A stretch of DNA of 45,797 bases, taken from NCBI GenBank assembly GCA_018714485.1, contig DVNJ01000032.1, positions 68,135 through 113,931 of the forward strand, written 5' to 3'. The notes beneath the pieces were generated by a model. That model saw nothing but the letters and a program-made list of their open reading frames with translations, did not search any database and had not been told where the DNA came from. The position numbers and the translations under genes are program-made. Positions 35,037-43,401 of the stretch are shown one piece after another (positions within the stretch are counted from its first letter, which is position 1; every line of letters begins with the position of its first letter). Source of the DNA: Candidatus Caccalectryoclostridium excrementigallinarum (GTDB lineage Bacteria; Bacillota; Clostridia; Christensenellales; UBA3700).

Positions 35037-35693
35037 TCAAGCGAGGCGCAGCCGCTTTTTCAGAAGATCGTGAAGAAGGACGGAAACCACCGACTTGATG
35101 AGCGTCGTGGGCAGAAAGAGCACGAAGCAGGACATGAGCGCGGCGGAGAGGGTGAGGTCTGAGCGCATATAAAAGCGGAAGAGCAGATAATAATAAAACG
35201 TGCCCGCCAGAAGATGCAAAAGCGAGATCAGGAACACTCCCGCATGCCGCCACAAAAAGCGCGCTTTTTTCGGAATAAACTTATCGTGCCTCACAAGAAG
35301 CGATATCCCCGCCGCCATAAAGGGAGAAAAGAGCAAAAAGCCGAAAGAGGGTTGCAAGACGTAAGAAAATCCCCCGCCCTCGGTGAAGACGGGTATGCCG
35401 ATAAGCCCCATGAAGACATAGACCGCCTGCGAGAGCGCCGCCGCTCCGGGAGTGAGAAAGCAGCCCGCCATCGCCGTCGCCAAGGTGAGCAGCGAAAACG
35501 CCACGGGGCGCATGGGTATCTTGATAAAGCCGAAAACGACCGTGAGCGCCACAAAGAGCGCCACGAGCGCCACCTGACGCGCGCGGCGGGGACGGCGCGG
35601 TTTTTTCCCGCTCTCTTCTTCGCCGCCCCCGAGCCTTTGGCAGTTGACGTCGCCTTCTTGCGGGCGCGGCGCTTGCTCACGCAAATTTTTCAT
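35037..35693 (-). CDS. BioY-like biotin transporter (ECF S component)
   Basis: A 218-residue membrane protein: a basic N-terminal tail of about 40 residues, then six hydrophobic segments. The stretch FGFIKIPMRPVAFSLLTLAT, then LSQAVYVFMGLIGIPVFTEG and the glycine-rich FSYVLQPSFGFLL fit BioY, the biotin-binding S component of energy-coupling factor transporters. Energising subunits are not in the window. The TTGACA-17-TACAAT promoter ends six bases before the ATG and no ribosome site is visible, so the mRNA should be leaderless. The N-terminal tail is longer than usual for BioY. Confidence 0.82.
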   Translation of the reverse strand: MKNLREQAPRPQEGDVNCQRLGGGEEESGKKPRRPRRARQVALVALFVALTVVFGFIKIPMRPVAFSLLTLATAMAGCFLTPGAAALSQAVYVFMGLIGIPVFTEGGGFSYVLQPSFGFLLFSPFMAAGISLLVRHDKFIPKKARFLWRHAGVFLISLLHLLAGTFYYYLLFRFYMRSDLTLSAALMSCFVLFLPTTLIKSVVSVLLHDLLKKRLRLA

Positions 35694-35699
35694 GGGGAT

Positions 35700-35728
35700 A
35701 TTGTAAATTATTTCGAGCGCATTGTCAA
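35700..35728 (-). promoter_or_regulatory. Promoter abutting the bioY-like gene (probable leaderless mRNA)
   Basis: TTGACA (-35, 35728-35723), 17 bp, TACAAT (-10, 35705-35700), then ATCCCC and ATG. The expected start is the A of the ATG. Confidence 0.65.
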
Positions 35729-35765
35729 AATAAATTCGTGGAGTTGTAAACCAAATAATGTAAAA

Positions 35766-36929
35766 TTATTCGCCGCGAGCGTCCTCTCCGCCCGCGCTTT
35801 CGTCCTCTTTTCCGCCCTCGCTTCCGCCCTCTTTTTCCGCGGGCTGCTCTTCCTGCTCGGCAAAGACCTCTTTCCCTTTAAGGCGCGAGACTATCTCTTC
35901 CACGGCGGCTTTGAGCCTTTCTTCTCCTTTTTCGCCCAAGAGCGCCGCGCCCTTTTGCGTGCGTTCGAGAATGTTTTTGTCCATAAGAAGTTCCATCGCC
36001 GCTTTGAGCGCGGAAGAGGAATCTTTCGCGGGCACGCATACCTCTTTGAGCGCCTTGAAAGTGAGTTTTTGCCCCTTATTCACGGGGGGAAGCATGACTG
36101 TCGGCAGGCGCCTCGTCAGGCATTCGGCGGCGATGAAGGCGGTGGGCGCGATCACGGCGACGTCGGCGGCGGCATACAAAACGTCCATATCTTCTTCCGC
36201 CGCGACGATCACCTGCGGACAATGCTTTTCCACGAAGTTCGCCCCATTTTCGCCGCCCGAGAGCACTATCTGCATGACGTCGGAAAAGGCGGAAAACTCT
36301 CGCGCCGCCCTCATCGCCCTGCCCGAGCAATATCTGCCGCCCGTCACGAGCAAGACGGGCTTTTCGCCCTTTATCCCCAGCTGCCTGCGCGCCTGCTCTT
36401 TCTCGCTCTTTGCCGCCGAAACGGGCATTCCCGTGACGAGGCATTCGCCTTTGAGCCGCGCCGCGCACTCTTTCGTGGGCGCGAGAGAAAAGTCCGCGCC
36501 CGCAACGCGCATTCCCGCGGGCGGGAGAAAGTCGAAGACGCCCGAAACGACCGCGCCCGCATATCCCGTCCGCTTTTTCGCCGCGACAAAGAGGGAAAGC
36601 GAGCGGGGCGTAAAGCAGACGACCGCGCGCGGATAAAAGCGGTAAAGCACGTTTTCGCATTTTTCCGTCGCGGGGACGACGCGCGGCAGTCTCACCCTTT
36701 TCTTTTGCTTTATCTTATATTTTTTGAGGAATTTGCGCAGAAAAAGTCCGCTCAGCGCGGGAAAATATCGGCTGGCGAGGATATAACCCTTGATGCCGCT
36801 GCCCGAGCAGATCTCGCTCTCGTCCAAAAAGACGACGTCCTTGTCCGAGCCTTCGAAGGCTTTGACGAGCGCAAGCGCGGCGTTGTCGTAAAGCCCCTTT
36901 TTTCCCACGAGCACGATACAGTCCTTCAT
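35766..36929 (-). CDS. GT28/MGDG-synthase-like glycosyltransferase
   Basis: A 387-residue protein with the two-lobe layout of GT-B glycosyltransferases. Middle stretches LVTGMPVSAAKSEKEQARRQ, LGIKGEKPVLLVTGGRYCSG, QIVLSGGENGANF, and the C-terminal VIAPTAFIAAECLTRRLPTV resemble MurG/monogalactosyldiacylglycerol synthases, which add sugars to lipids or cell-wall precursors. The end is a Glu/Gly-rich low-complexity tail. The ATG at 36929 has AGGAGGAG and overlaps the U32 stop (ATGA). The N-terminal lobe is weakly conserved, so substrate is open. Last gene of the RNase J operon. Confidence 0.65.
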   Translation of the reverse strand: MKDCIVLVGKKGLYDNAALALVKAFEGSDKDVVFLDESEICSGSGIKGYILASRYFPALSGLFLRKFLKKYKIKQKKRVRLPRVVPATEKCENVLYRFYPRAVVCFTPRSLSLFVAAKKRTGYAGAVVSGVFDFLPPAGMRVAGADFSLAPTKECAARLKGECLVTGMPVSAAKSEKEQARRQLGIKGEKPVLLVTGGRYCSGRAMRAAREFSAFSDVMQIVLSGGENGANFVEKHCPQVIVAAEEDMDVLYAAADVAVIAPTAFIAAECLTRRLPTVMLPPVNKGQKLTFKALKEVCVPAKDSSSALKAAMELLMDKNILERTQKGAALLGEKGEERLKAAVEEIVSRLKGKEVFAEQEEQPAEKEGGSEGGKEDESAGGEDARGE

Positions 36930-38116
36930 ATTCTCCTCCTGCGCAGCATGTCTCCCGCCTCGAGCGGCAGGGGGCAGCGCAATCTCACCTTTTCGCAAAC
37001 TCTCTTGGCGTCCGCGATCCTCTCCCCGTTTTCGCCGTACATCTCTTGAACGAGAAAGGTCTTTCCCGAATTTTCGGGCGCGGCGCAGAGCGTCTCCAAT
37101 TCCTCGCCCTCTTTGAACCTGCCGCGCTGCTCGACGAGATAAAAGCCGTCCTCCTTTCCCTCGATTATGCCGACGAATTCATATTCCTTTTGCGGACGCG
37201 AAGTCAAAACGCTCTGCCTCGCCGCTCCGAAATAAAAGCCCGTGCAATAGTCGCGGTGACTATGCTTGAAGACTTCGCTCTTCGCCGCTTCGGGCACGGG
37301 CAGCCCCTTTAACGCCGCGTCGAGCGCTAAGCGATAGGCGAAAGTCGCGCTCGCGCAATAATAGCGCGTCTTCATTCTCCCCTCTATCTTGAAGGAAGAA
37401 ACGCCCGCATCGAGCAGCTCTTGCAAATGCTCGACCATGCACATGTCCGCGCTGTTGAGGATATAGCTCCCCCGCTCGCTCTGCCCGAGCGTGAGCGGCG
37501 TCTCCCCGCCCGCGGTGAGCGTATATTCCCATCTGCAAGGCTGGGCGCAGTCGCCGCGGTTGGCGCTCCGCCCCGTGAGAAAATCGGACAAGAGGCACCT
37601 GCCGCTGTAAGCCATGCACATCGCGCCGTGAACAAAGCACTCTATCTCCGCCTCGGGCGGCAGCGCCTCGCGCAGACGCCTTATCTCCTCGAGGCTCATC
37701 TCTCGCGCCGCGACTATGCGCCTAACCCCCTGTCTGACCCAAAAAGCCGCCGCGCGCGCGTTGGTCGTGTTCGCCTGAGTGGAAAGATGCACGGGCATGT
37801 CGGGCAAAAGCTCTTTTATCAGCGATATTATGCCCGCGTCGGCGGCGATGATGCCGTCCGCTTTCAGCTCTCCCAACCTTTTTATATGTGCTTTCAGGGC
37901 GGGGAAGTCCTCGTCGCGGGCGTAGATATTGACGGCGGCATAGAATTTTTTGCCCGCCGCATGCGTGAGCGCGATCCCCTCTTCCAACTTTTCGTCCATG
38001 CTCCTGTCCGCGCGCAGGGAAAAGCCGCCGCCCGCATAGACGGCGTCCGCGCCGAAATGCAGCGCGGTCTTCAACTTTTCCGTGTCCCCTGCGGGCGCGA
38101 GAAGTTCCGCCATCAC
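36926..38116 (-). CDS. U32-family protein (TrhP/YrrO-like tRNA hydroxylation)
   Basis: A 396-residue U32 protein. It begins ELLAPAGDTEKLKTALHFGA and carries the U32 signature ECFVHGAMCMAYSGRCLLS, with cysteines expected to hold an iron-sulfur cluster, plus NRGDCAQPCRW. Members once called collagenases are now linked to RNA modification: YegQ/TrhP and B. subtilis YrrN/YrrO make 5-hydroxyuridine in tRNA using prephenate. Its immediate neighbour is a YrrM/TrmR-like methyltransferase, the next step of that pathway, which supports this role. Only one U32 gene is here, whereas B. subtilis has two. Overlaps both neighbours by 4 bp. Confidence 0.88.
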   Translation of the reverse strand: MMAELLAPAGDTEKLKTALHFGADAVYAGGGFSLRADRSMDEKLEEGIALTHAAGKKFYAAVNIYARDEDFPALKAHIKRLGELKADGIIAADAGIISLIKELLPDMPVHLSTQANTTNARAAAFWVRQGVRRIVAAREMSLEEIRRLREALPPEAEIECFVHGAMCMAYSGRCLLSDFLTGRSANRGDCAQPCRWEYTLTAGGETPLTLGQSERGSYILNSADMCMVEHLQELLDAGVSSFKIEGRMKTRYYCASATFAYRLALDAALKGLPVPEAAKSEVFKHSHRDYCTGFYFGAARQSVLTSRPQKEYEFVGIIEGKEDGFYLVEQRGRFKEGEELETLCAAPENSGKTFLVQEMYGENGERIADAKRVCEKVRLRCPLPLEAGDMLRRRRI

Positions 38117-38700
38117 CTGACCTCCGTAACGGCGACGCCGCAGTCTCCGAAGACGCGCGTTTCGAGCGGCGGCGCCGAGATATATTCGAGATATTCCCGC
38201 ATGTTCGTCACGATCGTGCGGTGCTTATGCGGCGGATATGCCTTTGAAAGGACAAGCCCCAAATAGTCGACGTCGTCCGAGACTATCTCTCCGCCTTTTT
38301 CCGTATGCTCTCTCACGCGCTCGAAAATGCTCTTGTATGCGCTCTTGGGTCCGTCGATAAACACCAAGCCGTATTTTTTACCCGCGATGACCTCGGGAAG
38401 AATGCGCTTCACGTCGCCGCAAAAGGCATGTATGCGCCCCTCCAAGCCCAGCTCGCGCCAAAGCTCTTGCGCCCGCTTCAGCCTCTCTTCGTCAAAGTCT
38501 ATCGTGTCCACTTCCGCCCCGCAGGAGAGCGCCATGAGCGCCGCCGAACAGCCCACCGCCGTCCCTATCTCCAAAATGCGGCGCGGTTTGAGGCGAAGGC
38601 AGCACTCTTCGAGAATGCGCGCGCAGCCCTCGCCGCAGACGGGGATAAAGTCCGCCGCCGCGCGCTCTCTCGCTCTTTCCAGGATCTGCTTTTCCTTCAT
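38113..38700 (-). CDS. SAM-dependent O-methyltransferase (TrmR/YrrM-like)
   Basis: A 195-residue class I methyltransferase of the O-methyltransferase 3 family. SAM site: ILEIGTAVGCSAALMA; acidic residue in DTIDFDEERL; FIDGPKSAYKSIF with metal/substrate contacts. B. subtilis YrrM (TrmR) methylates 5-hydroxyuridine 34 of tRNA to 5-methoxyuridine and is encoded beside U32 genes, as here. I infer the same role. It overlaps RNase J upstream and U32 downstream by ATGA, a tight translational chain. Confidence 0.85.
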   Translation of the reverse strand: MKEKQILERARERAAADFIPVCGEGCARILEECCLRLKPRRILEIGTAVGCSAALMALSCGAEVDTIDFDEERLKRAQELWRELGLEGRIHAFCGDVKRILPEVIAGKKYGLVFIDGPKSAYKSIFERVREHTEKGGEIVSDDVDYLGLVLSKAYPPHKHRTIVTNMREYLEYISAPPLETRVFGDCGVAVTEVR

Positions 38701-40652
38701 ACTTCGATGACGATGGGCAGTATCATGGGCTTTTGCTTGAGGGCTGCGTCGAAATAGCGGGTGAGCGCGCGCTTTAACTTGCGCTTGAAGTTCGCCCGAT
38801 CGTCCGCCGACTTATAATCCCTGCCCGCGATCGTCTGGTCGACCAGCCCGCGCACCTCTTCTATCTGCCCTTCTTCGAGCGTCAGTCCGCGCGCGATGAC
38901 CTCGGGCGGAGCGAGCAATCTCCCCTCGGCGAGCGCGATGGTGACGAGCACGGTCACGATACCGTTGTTGCTCAGCTGCCTGCGGTCGCGCAGAGTGACG
39001 TTGTCCACGTCCGTCAGCCCGTCCACATAGACGTTGCCCGCCTCCACGCTCTCGCCCGCTTTGAGCGAATGGCGGCGGAGGACAAAGCGCGAACCTATCT
39101 CCGCGATGGCGATATTGCCCTGCTTCATGCCCAGCGAAAGGGCGAGGGCTTCATGCTGACGCAAATGCCTGTATTCCCCGTGAACGGGGATAAAGAACTC
39201 GGGCTTTACGAGCGAGAGCATGAGCTTTAACTCGTCCTGGCAGGCGTGACCCGAGACGTGCAGCGCTTCGAGCGAACCGTAAAGTACGCTCGCGCCGCGG
39301 CGATAGAGATTGTTGATGACCGTATAGACGAGTTTTTCGTTGCCGGGAATGGGATTTGAGGAGATGACGACGAGGTCGTGCGGCGTGACTTCTATCTTGT
39401 CCTCGCCCGCCGCCATGCGCGTCAGGGCGCTCATCGGCTCGCCCTGCGAACCCGTCGTGATCAAACATTGCTTGGCATAATGGTGCTTATGCATCTCCTC
39501 CGGCTCGATCACGCTCCCTTCCTTTATCCTGAGCAGTCCCAGCTCGCGCGCCATGCCCGAGACGTTGATCATGCTCCTGCCGTTGAAAATTATCTTGCGC
39601 CCGCAGCTTTCGCAAATGTCGACGATCTGCTGCAAGCGGTTGACGTTCGAGGCGAAAGTGGCGATGATGATGCGCTTGTCGCGGTGTGTGGCGAAAATGC
39701 GTTCGAGCGTCTCGCCCACCTTGCGCTCGGAAATGGTCGTGCCCGGCTTTTCCACGTTGGTGCTCTCCCCGAGCATGAGCTTGACGCCGCTCCTGCCGAT
39801 CTCGGCGATGCGCGTCAGATCCATCGCCTGCCCGTCCACGGGCGTATAGTCCACCTTGAAGTCGCCCGTATGGAAAATTCTGCCCACGGGCGTCTCGACG
39901 TTGAGCGCAAAGGCGCCCGATATGCTGTGGCAGACGCGAATGAACTCCACGAGGAAGTTCCCCTCGCGCGCCTTGTCGCCGCCCTCGACGGCGATCAGGC
40001 GGGGACCGACTATCCCCCGCTCGTCCAGCTTATGCCTGATGAGCGCGCAGGAGAGCGCGCTCGCGTATATCTTTAACCCCGGCAGCTTTTCGACGAGATA
40101 AGGGATCGCGCCGATATGATCCTCGTGACCGTGCGTCACGAAGAGGGCGCGCACAAAGGAGGCGTTTTCCGCCACAAAGGAAAAGTCGGGAATGATGAGA
40201 TCCACGCCGGGCGTGTCCGTCGTGGGGAAAGAGGAGCCGCAGTCGATGAGGATGATGTCTCCGCCGTATTTGAGCGCGGTCATGTTTTTTCCTATCTCGC
40301 CCACGCCGCCCAAAAAGACGACTTCGAGTCCGCCTTTCGCATCCGCGGGCGCCCTAAGAGCGCTTTTCTTCTCGGCGGGAGCCTCGATGGGCTTGTTGTG
40401 CCGCTTGGGAAGAGACGGAGCGCTCTTTGCGCGCGGACTTACCTGCGCCGCGCTTTTGCTCCCCGCCGCTTTTCCTCTTGAAGCGTTCTTTTTCGGGGCG
40501 CTCGCCCCGCCCGCGCTTTCCGCTCTTTTGCGCGCCCTCTCGTTAGCCGCGCTCTTGCCGCGCGCCCCCTCTCGCGCCGAGCTCTTGCCCGCGCCGCTTC
40601 TTGTTCTTGCCTTGGGCGCCTTTTGCGCCGCATTCTTCACTTCACTTGCCAA
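38697..40652 (-). CDS. rnj: Ribonuclease J with long basic N-terminal tail
   Basis: A metallo-beta-lactamase/beta-CASP ribonuclease acting in mRNA decay and rRNA processing. After about 107 Ala/Lys/Ser/Arg-rich residues the core begins LEVVFLGGVGEIGKNM; the metal motif THGHEDHIGA, HTGDFKVDYTP, LGESTNVEKPG, TGSQGEPMSAL and PVHGEYRHL are all present. The family is usually about 555 residues; the extra length is the disordered tail. It starts with TTG at 40652 after GGAG, and a TTGATA-17-TATAAT promoter lies upstream. First gene of an operon with TrmR-like, U32 and glycosyltransferase genes. Confidence 0.95.
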   Translation of the reverse strand: MASEVKNAAQKAPKARTRSGAGKSSAREGARGKSAANERARKRAESAGGASAPKKNASRGKAAGSKSAAQVSPRAKSAPSLPKRHNKPIEAPAEKKSALRAPADAKGGLEVVFLGGVGEIGKNMTALKYGGDIILIDCGSSFPTTDTPGVDLIIPDFSFVAENASFVRALFVTHGHEDHIGAIPYLVEKLPGLKIYASALSCALIRHKLDERGIVGPRLIAVEGGDKAREGNFLVEFIRVCHSISGAFALNVETPVGRIFHTGDFKVDYTPVDGQAMDLTRIAEIGRSGVKLMLGESTNVEKPGTTISERKVGETLERIFATHRDKRIIIATFASNVNRLQQIVDICESCGRKIIFNGRSMINVSGMARELGLLRIKEGSVIEPEEMHKHHYAKQCLITTGSQGEPMSALTRMAAGEDKIEVTPHDLVVISSNPIPGNEKLVYTVINNLYRRGASVLYGSLEALHVSGHACQDELKLMLSLVKPEFFIPVHGEYRHLRQHEALALSLGMKQGNIAIAEIGSRFVLRRHSLKAGESVEAGNVYVDGLTDVDNVTLRDRRQLSNNGIVTVLVTIALAEGRLLAPPEVIARGLTLEEGQIEEVRGLVDQTIAGRDYKSADDRANFKRKLKRALTRYFDAALKQKPMILPIVIEV

Positions 40653-40682
40653 AATATTCTCCGATAAAGTCTGCTTTTTGAA

Positions 40683-40711
40683 ATTATATCAAATCGCGCG
40701 CAAAATATCAA
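40683..40711 (-). promoter_or_regulatory. Promoter of the RNase J operon
   Basis: TTGATA (-35, 40711-40706) and TATAAT (-10, 40688-40683), spacer 17 bp beginning TTTTGCGCGCG, a word shared with the GH18 and serC promoters. Confidence 0.8.
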
Positions 40712-40848
40712 GCGCTCGCGTATGTCCGAGCTCATGCAAGAAAAAGTGCGAAAAAAAGACATAACATATCCGCGTCCTCCTTAACCCGAGTTCGGGCGCT
40801 GACGGCGCGGTTTTTGCCGAATATAGGCGAAAAGTGCAAGAAAAAGAC

Positions 40849-41577
40849 TTAAACGCTCAACCCGAACATCTGCGGCTTGCGCGCCGCGTCCATGTTGGCG
40901 CGGTAATAACTCAAAAGCGTCCCTATGTCCGACCAATAGCAGTCCGTCTTAAAGGCGCGCAGCTTGTCGAGCATAAAGGGAAAGACGTCGCGCGAGAGAT
41001 CGCTCTCCCGCTCGGGCGGGATCATATCGAGCACCTCAGGCTCCATGACGTACATGCCCGTGTTGACGAGTCCCGACTCGTATCTCTCGGGCTTTTCGCG
41101 GAATCTCACTATCTTTCCGCTCCCGTCCAAGATGACTTCGCCCATGCCGCGCGGATCTTTGACCTTTTTGACCGCCATCGTCACCTCGCCGCCCGCACTT
41201 TGATGAAAGTCGAGCATGCTTTTAACGTTCAGGTCGGTGAGCGCGTCTCCGCTCATGACCACGAAAGTGCCGTTTATAAAGCTCTCCGCGTTCTTCAAGG
41301 CGCCCGCCGTCCCGAGCGGCTTACTCTCGGTGAAATAGCTTATCTTCGCTCCCAGCCGCGAACCGTCGCCGAAATAGGAGATTATCCGCTCGGGCAAATA
41401 GCCGAGCGTCACGGCGATGCGCGTTATCCCCGCGCGTACGAGCGAGGAGACGATGAGCTGCAAGACGGGCTTGTCGAGAATGGGGACCATGGGCTTGGGC
41501 ATATTGCCCGTGAGCGGGCGCAGCCTCATGCCGCGTCCGCCCGCCAGAATTATCGCCCCGATGTCTTTCCTCTCCAT
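40849..41577 (-). CDS. NDP-sugar nucleotidyltransferase (mannose-1-phosphate guanylyltransferase-like)
   Basis: A 242-residue nucleotidyltransferase: IILAGGRGMRLRPLTGNMPK is the activating signature with the catalytic Arg and Lys, followed by PLGTAGALKNAES, MSGDALTDLN, REKPE, VNTGMYVMEPEVLD and SDIGTLLSYYRAN. It joins a sugar 1-phosphate to a nucleotide for cell-surface polymers. The short form without a C-terminal left-handed helix fits HddC/RmlA-like or GDP-mannose enzymes; the sugar cannot be chosen by eye. No other sugar-nucleotide gene is adjacent. No strong promoter or ribosome site is seen before the ATG. Confidence 0.88.
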   Translation of the reverse strand: MERKDIGAIILAGGRGMRLRPLTGNMPKPMVPILDKPVLQLIVSSLVRAGITRIAVTLGYLPERIISYFGDGSRLGAKISYFTESKPLGTAGALKNAESFINGTFVVMSGDALTDLNVKSMLDFHQSAGGEVTMAVKKVKDPRGMGEVILDGSGKIVRFREKPERYESGLVNTGMYVMEPEVLDMIPPERESDLSRDVFPFMLDKLRAFKTDCYWSDIGTLLSYYRANMDAARKPQMFGLSV

Positions 41578-41657
41578 ATCGCAAGTATGCGTTATCCCGC
41601 GCGAACTATGCGCCGCCCCCTTTCTCTTTTTCGCCGCAGCAAGCCGACGCGCCCGTC

Positions 41658-41686
41658 TTGACTTTTTGCGCGCGTTATATTATAAT
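41658..41686 (+). promoter_or_regulatory. Promoter of the GH18-like lipoprotein
   Basis: TTGACT (41658-41663), 17 bp beginning TTTTGCGCGCG, TATAAT (41681-41686); about 95 bp before the start codon. Confidence 0.8.
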
Positions 41687-41782
41687 CGTATTTGAGGCGG
41701 ATAATGCGCTTTTGCCTTGACGCTCGCCGCGTCAAAGCCCGCCGCATATTTCGCGCCTTGCCAAAAACTTCGGGAGAATCTC

Positions 41783-43267
41783 ATGAAAACACTTATTTCG
41801 CTCATTCTCATCGCTATCCTCGTCATATCTCTCGTCGCGCTCGTACTCGCGGGCTGCGAGACAAAGACGCCCTCCGAGATCGCGGACAACTATCAAGACC
41901 TCGCCGCCGCGGGCGAATTTCAGAGCGATTCGGGCGAGCAAGGCGACTTCGCCGAATTTTCCTTCGGCAAAGAGATCACCTTCAACACGCTTATTTTGCG
42001 CGAGAGCGGGAGCAAGATCACGCAATTCTCCCTCTTCAAAGACGACGAGAGCGAGCCTTTTTATTCGAGCGATCTCATCGAGGCTTACCGCGTCTGTTCC
42101 TTTGAGCCGATAACGGCGTCAAAAGTGAGGATCAGGGCGGACAAATGCGACAAAAAATGGTCGCTCAAAGGCTTGGAAGCATACTATATCGACAAAAAGG
42201 CGGGCGACGACTTCCGCATCATGGGTTACATAACCGTCGATTCGCTCTGCATGCCCGTGCTCGACGCCGACGAAGGCATAGAGGACGGCAGCTACGGCGA
42301 TCAGGACGGCGGCATCGACGAGAGCTACACCGCCGTTTTCGAGACGGTCACGCAGTTCAATCTCATCAGCGGCGTGTATTTCACGGGCGCGGGCGAGATA
42401 GTCTATAAGGATATCGCAAGCCACGAAGGGAGCGGCGAAGAGGACTTCGAGTACGCTCTCGAAAAGCTGCGCCGCATGGCTCCGAACGCCGAGATAGTCG
42501 TGACCGTGCTCGCCAACGACAACACCCTCTGCGACGACGGTTATTCGGACACCATCTCCCGGCACAACGCCGCCATGGGCACAACCAACGCCGAAAAGCT
42601 CACAAAAAACCTGCTCAATCTCATCGACAGGTGGGACGTGGACGGCGTCTCTTTTGACTACGAATATCCCTCTTCTTCCGAGGATTACCGCACTTACGGC
42701 GAATATCTCATCTCGCTGAGAAAGGCGCTCGACGAAAAATACGGCGGAAAAAAGCTGCTCACCGCGGCGATCGCGGATTGGTGCATGGGCAAGCGCACCT
42801 TCAAACGCGAATATATGGACGCTCTCGATCAGATAGAGGTCATGGCGTACGACCTCTTCGACGAGCGCGGCTATCACTCGACTTTCTACAAGGCTTGCTA
42901 TCAGATCGTGGAGAACTGCCGCAAAAACGGCGCGGATATGTCGAAAGTGCATCTCGGCGTGCCCTATTATTCCCGCCCCACCAACAAGGACTCCTTCTGG
43001 GGGAATTATAAGGTCGTGAGCAGCGTCCTTCCGCCTTCCAACGTCTACACCTTCCCCGAGCCTTACACCGACCTCGACGGCAACAGCGGCAGCGCGCCCA
43101 ACTATTTCAACGACAGGCAGATGATCTACGACAAGACCTCTTACGCCATCGACATGGGCTTGGGCGGCATGATGATCTGGCATATGGCTTGCGACGACAC
43201 GCAAAACCTCGAAAAGTCGCTCACGGGCGCGATGAAGCAGGCGATCGAAGACAGAAACGCGCTTTAA
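41783..43267 (+). CDS. GH18-family glycosidase-like lipoprotein
   Basis: A 494-residue exported protein. The start at 41783 has GGGAG seven bases before and gives a signal peptide with lipobox VLAGC (Cys25); a longer frame would place the peptide inside. Residues about 30-135 form a discoidin-like beta domain. A GH18 TIM barrel follows: the catalytic motif DGVSFDYEYP (287-296) has the DxxDxE pattern with Glu294 as acid, then VEVMAYD-like IEVMAYDLFD, LGVPYYSRP and GGMMIWHMACDD. It should cut chitin-type or peptidoglycan N-acetylglucosamine links at the cell surface. Stands alone behind its promoter. Confidence 0.88.
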   Translation: MKTLISLILIAILVISLVALVLAGCETKTPSEIADNYQDLAAAGEFQSDSGEQGDFAEFSFGKEITFNTLILRESGSKITQFSLFKDDESEPFYSSDLIEAYRVCSFEPITASKVRIRADKCDKKWSLKGLEAYYIDKKAGDDFRIMGYITVDSLCMPVLDADEGIEDGSYGDQDGGIDESYTAVFETVTQFNLISGVYFTGAGEIVYKDIASHEGSGEEDFEYALEKLRRMAPNAEIVVTVLANDNTLCDDGYSDTISRHNAAMGTTNAEKLTKNLLNLIDRWDVDGVSFDYEYPSSSEDYRTYGEYLISLRKALDEKYGGKKLLTAAIADWCMGKRTFKREYMDALDQIEVMAYDLFDERGYHSTFYKACYQIVENCRKNGADMSKVHLGVPYYSRPTNKDSFWGNYKVVSSVLPPSNVYTFPEPYTDLDGNSGSAPNYFNDRQMIYDKTSYAIDMGLGGMMIWHMACDDTQNLEKSLTGAMKQAIEDRNAL

Positions 43268-43341
43268 GGGGGATACTTCGCTTTCGGGCGACCTTCCGCC
43301 GAGAGAGTTTAAGGCGAATTTTTCGCGCGCGCGTTTAATCC

Positions 43342-43370
43342 TTGCTTTTGCGCGCGCAAAGTATTATAAT
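43342..43370 (+). promoter_or_regulatory. Promoter of serC-serA with palindromic spacer
   Basis: TTGCTT (43342-43347), 17 bp, TATAAT (43365-43370). A perfect 14-bp palindrome TTTGCGCGCGCAAA (43347-43360) lies between the boxes and could be an operator. Confidence 0.7.
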
Positions 43371-43401
43371 AAAGTCACTTATCAAATTAGGAGAAAAAAC
43401 C

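Noticed and set aside
41578..41612. Fifth leaderless promoter before the nucleotidyltransferase
   Set aside because: CATACT lies six bases before the ATG, but no acceptable -35 is found at 16-18 bp.
43342..43401. Earlier start for serC
   Set aside because: The extra residues overlap the promoter; AGGAG precedes the ATG at 43402, where family similarity begins.
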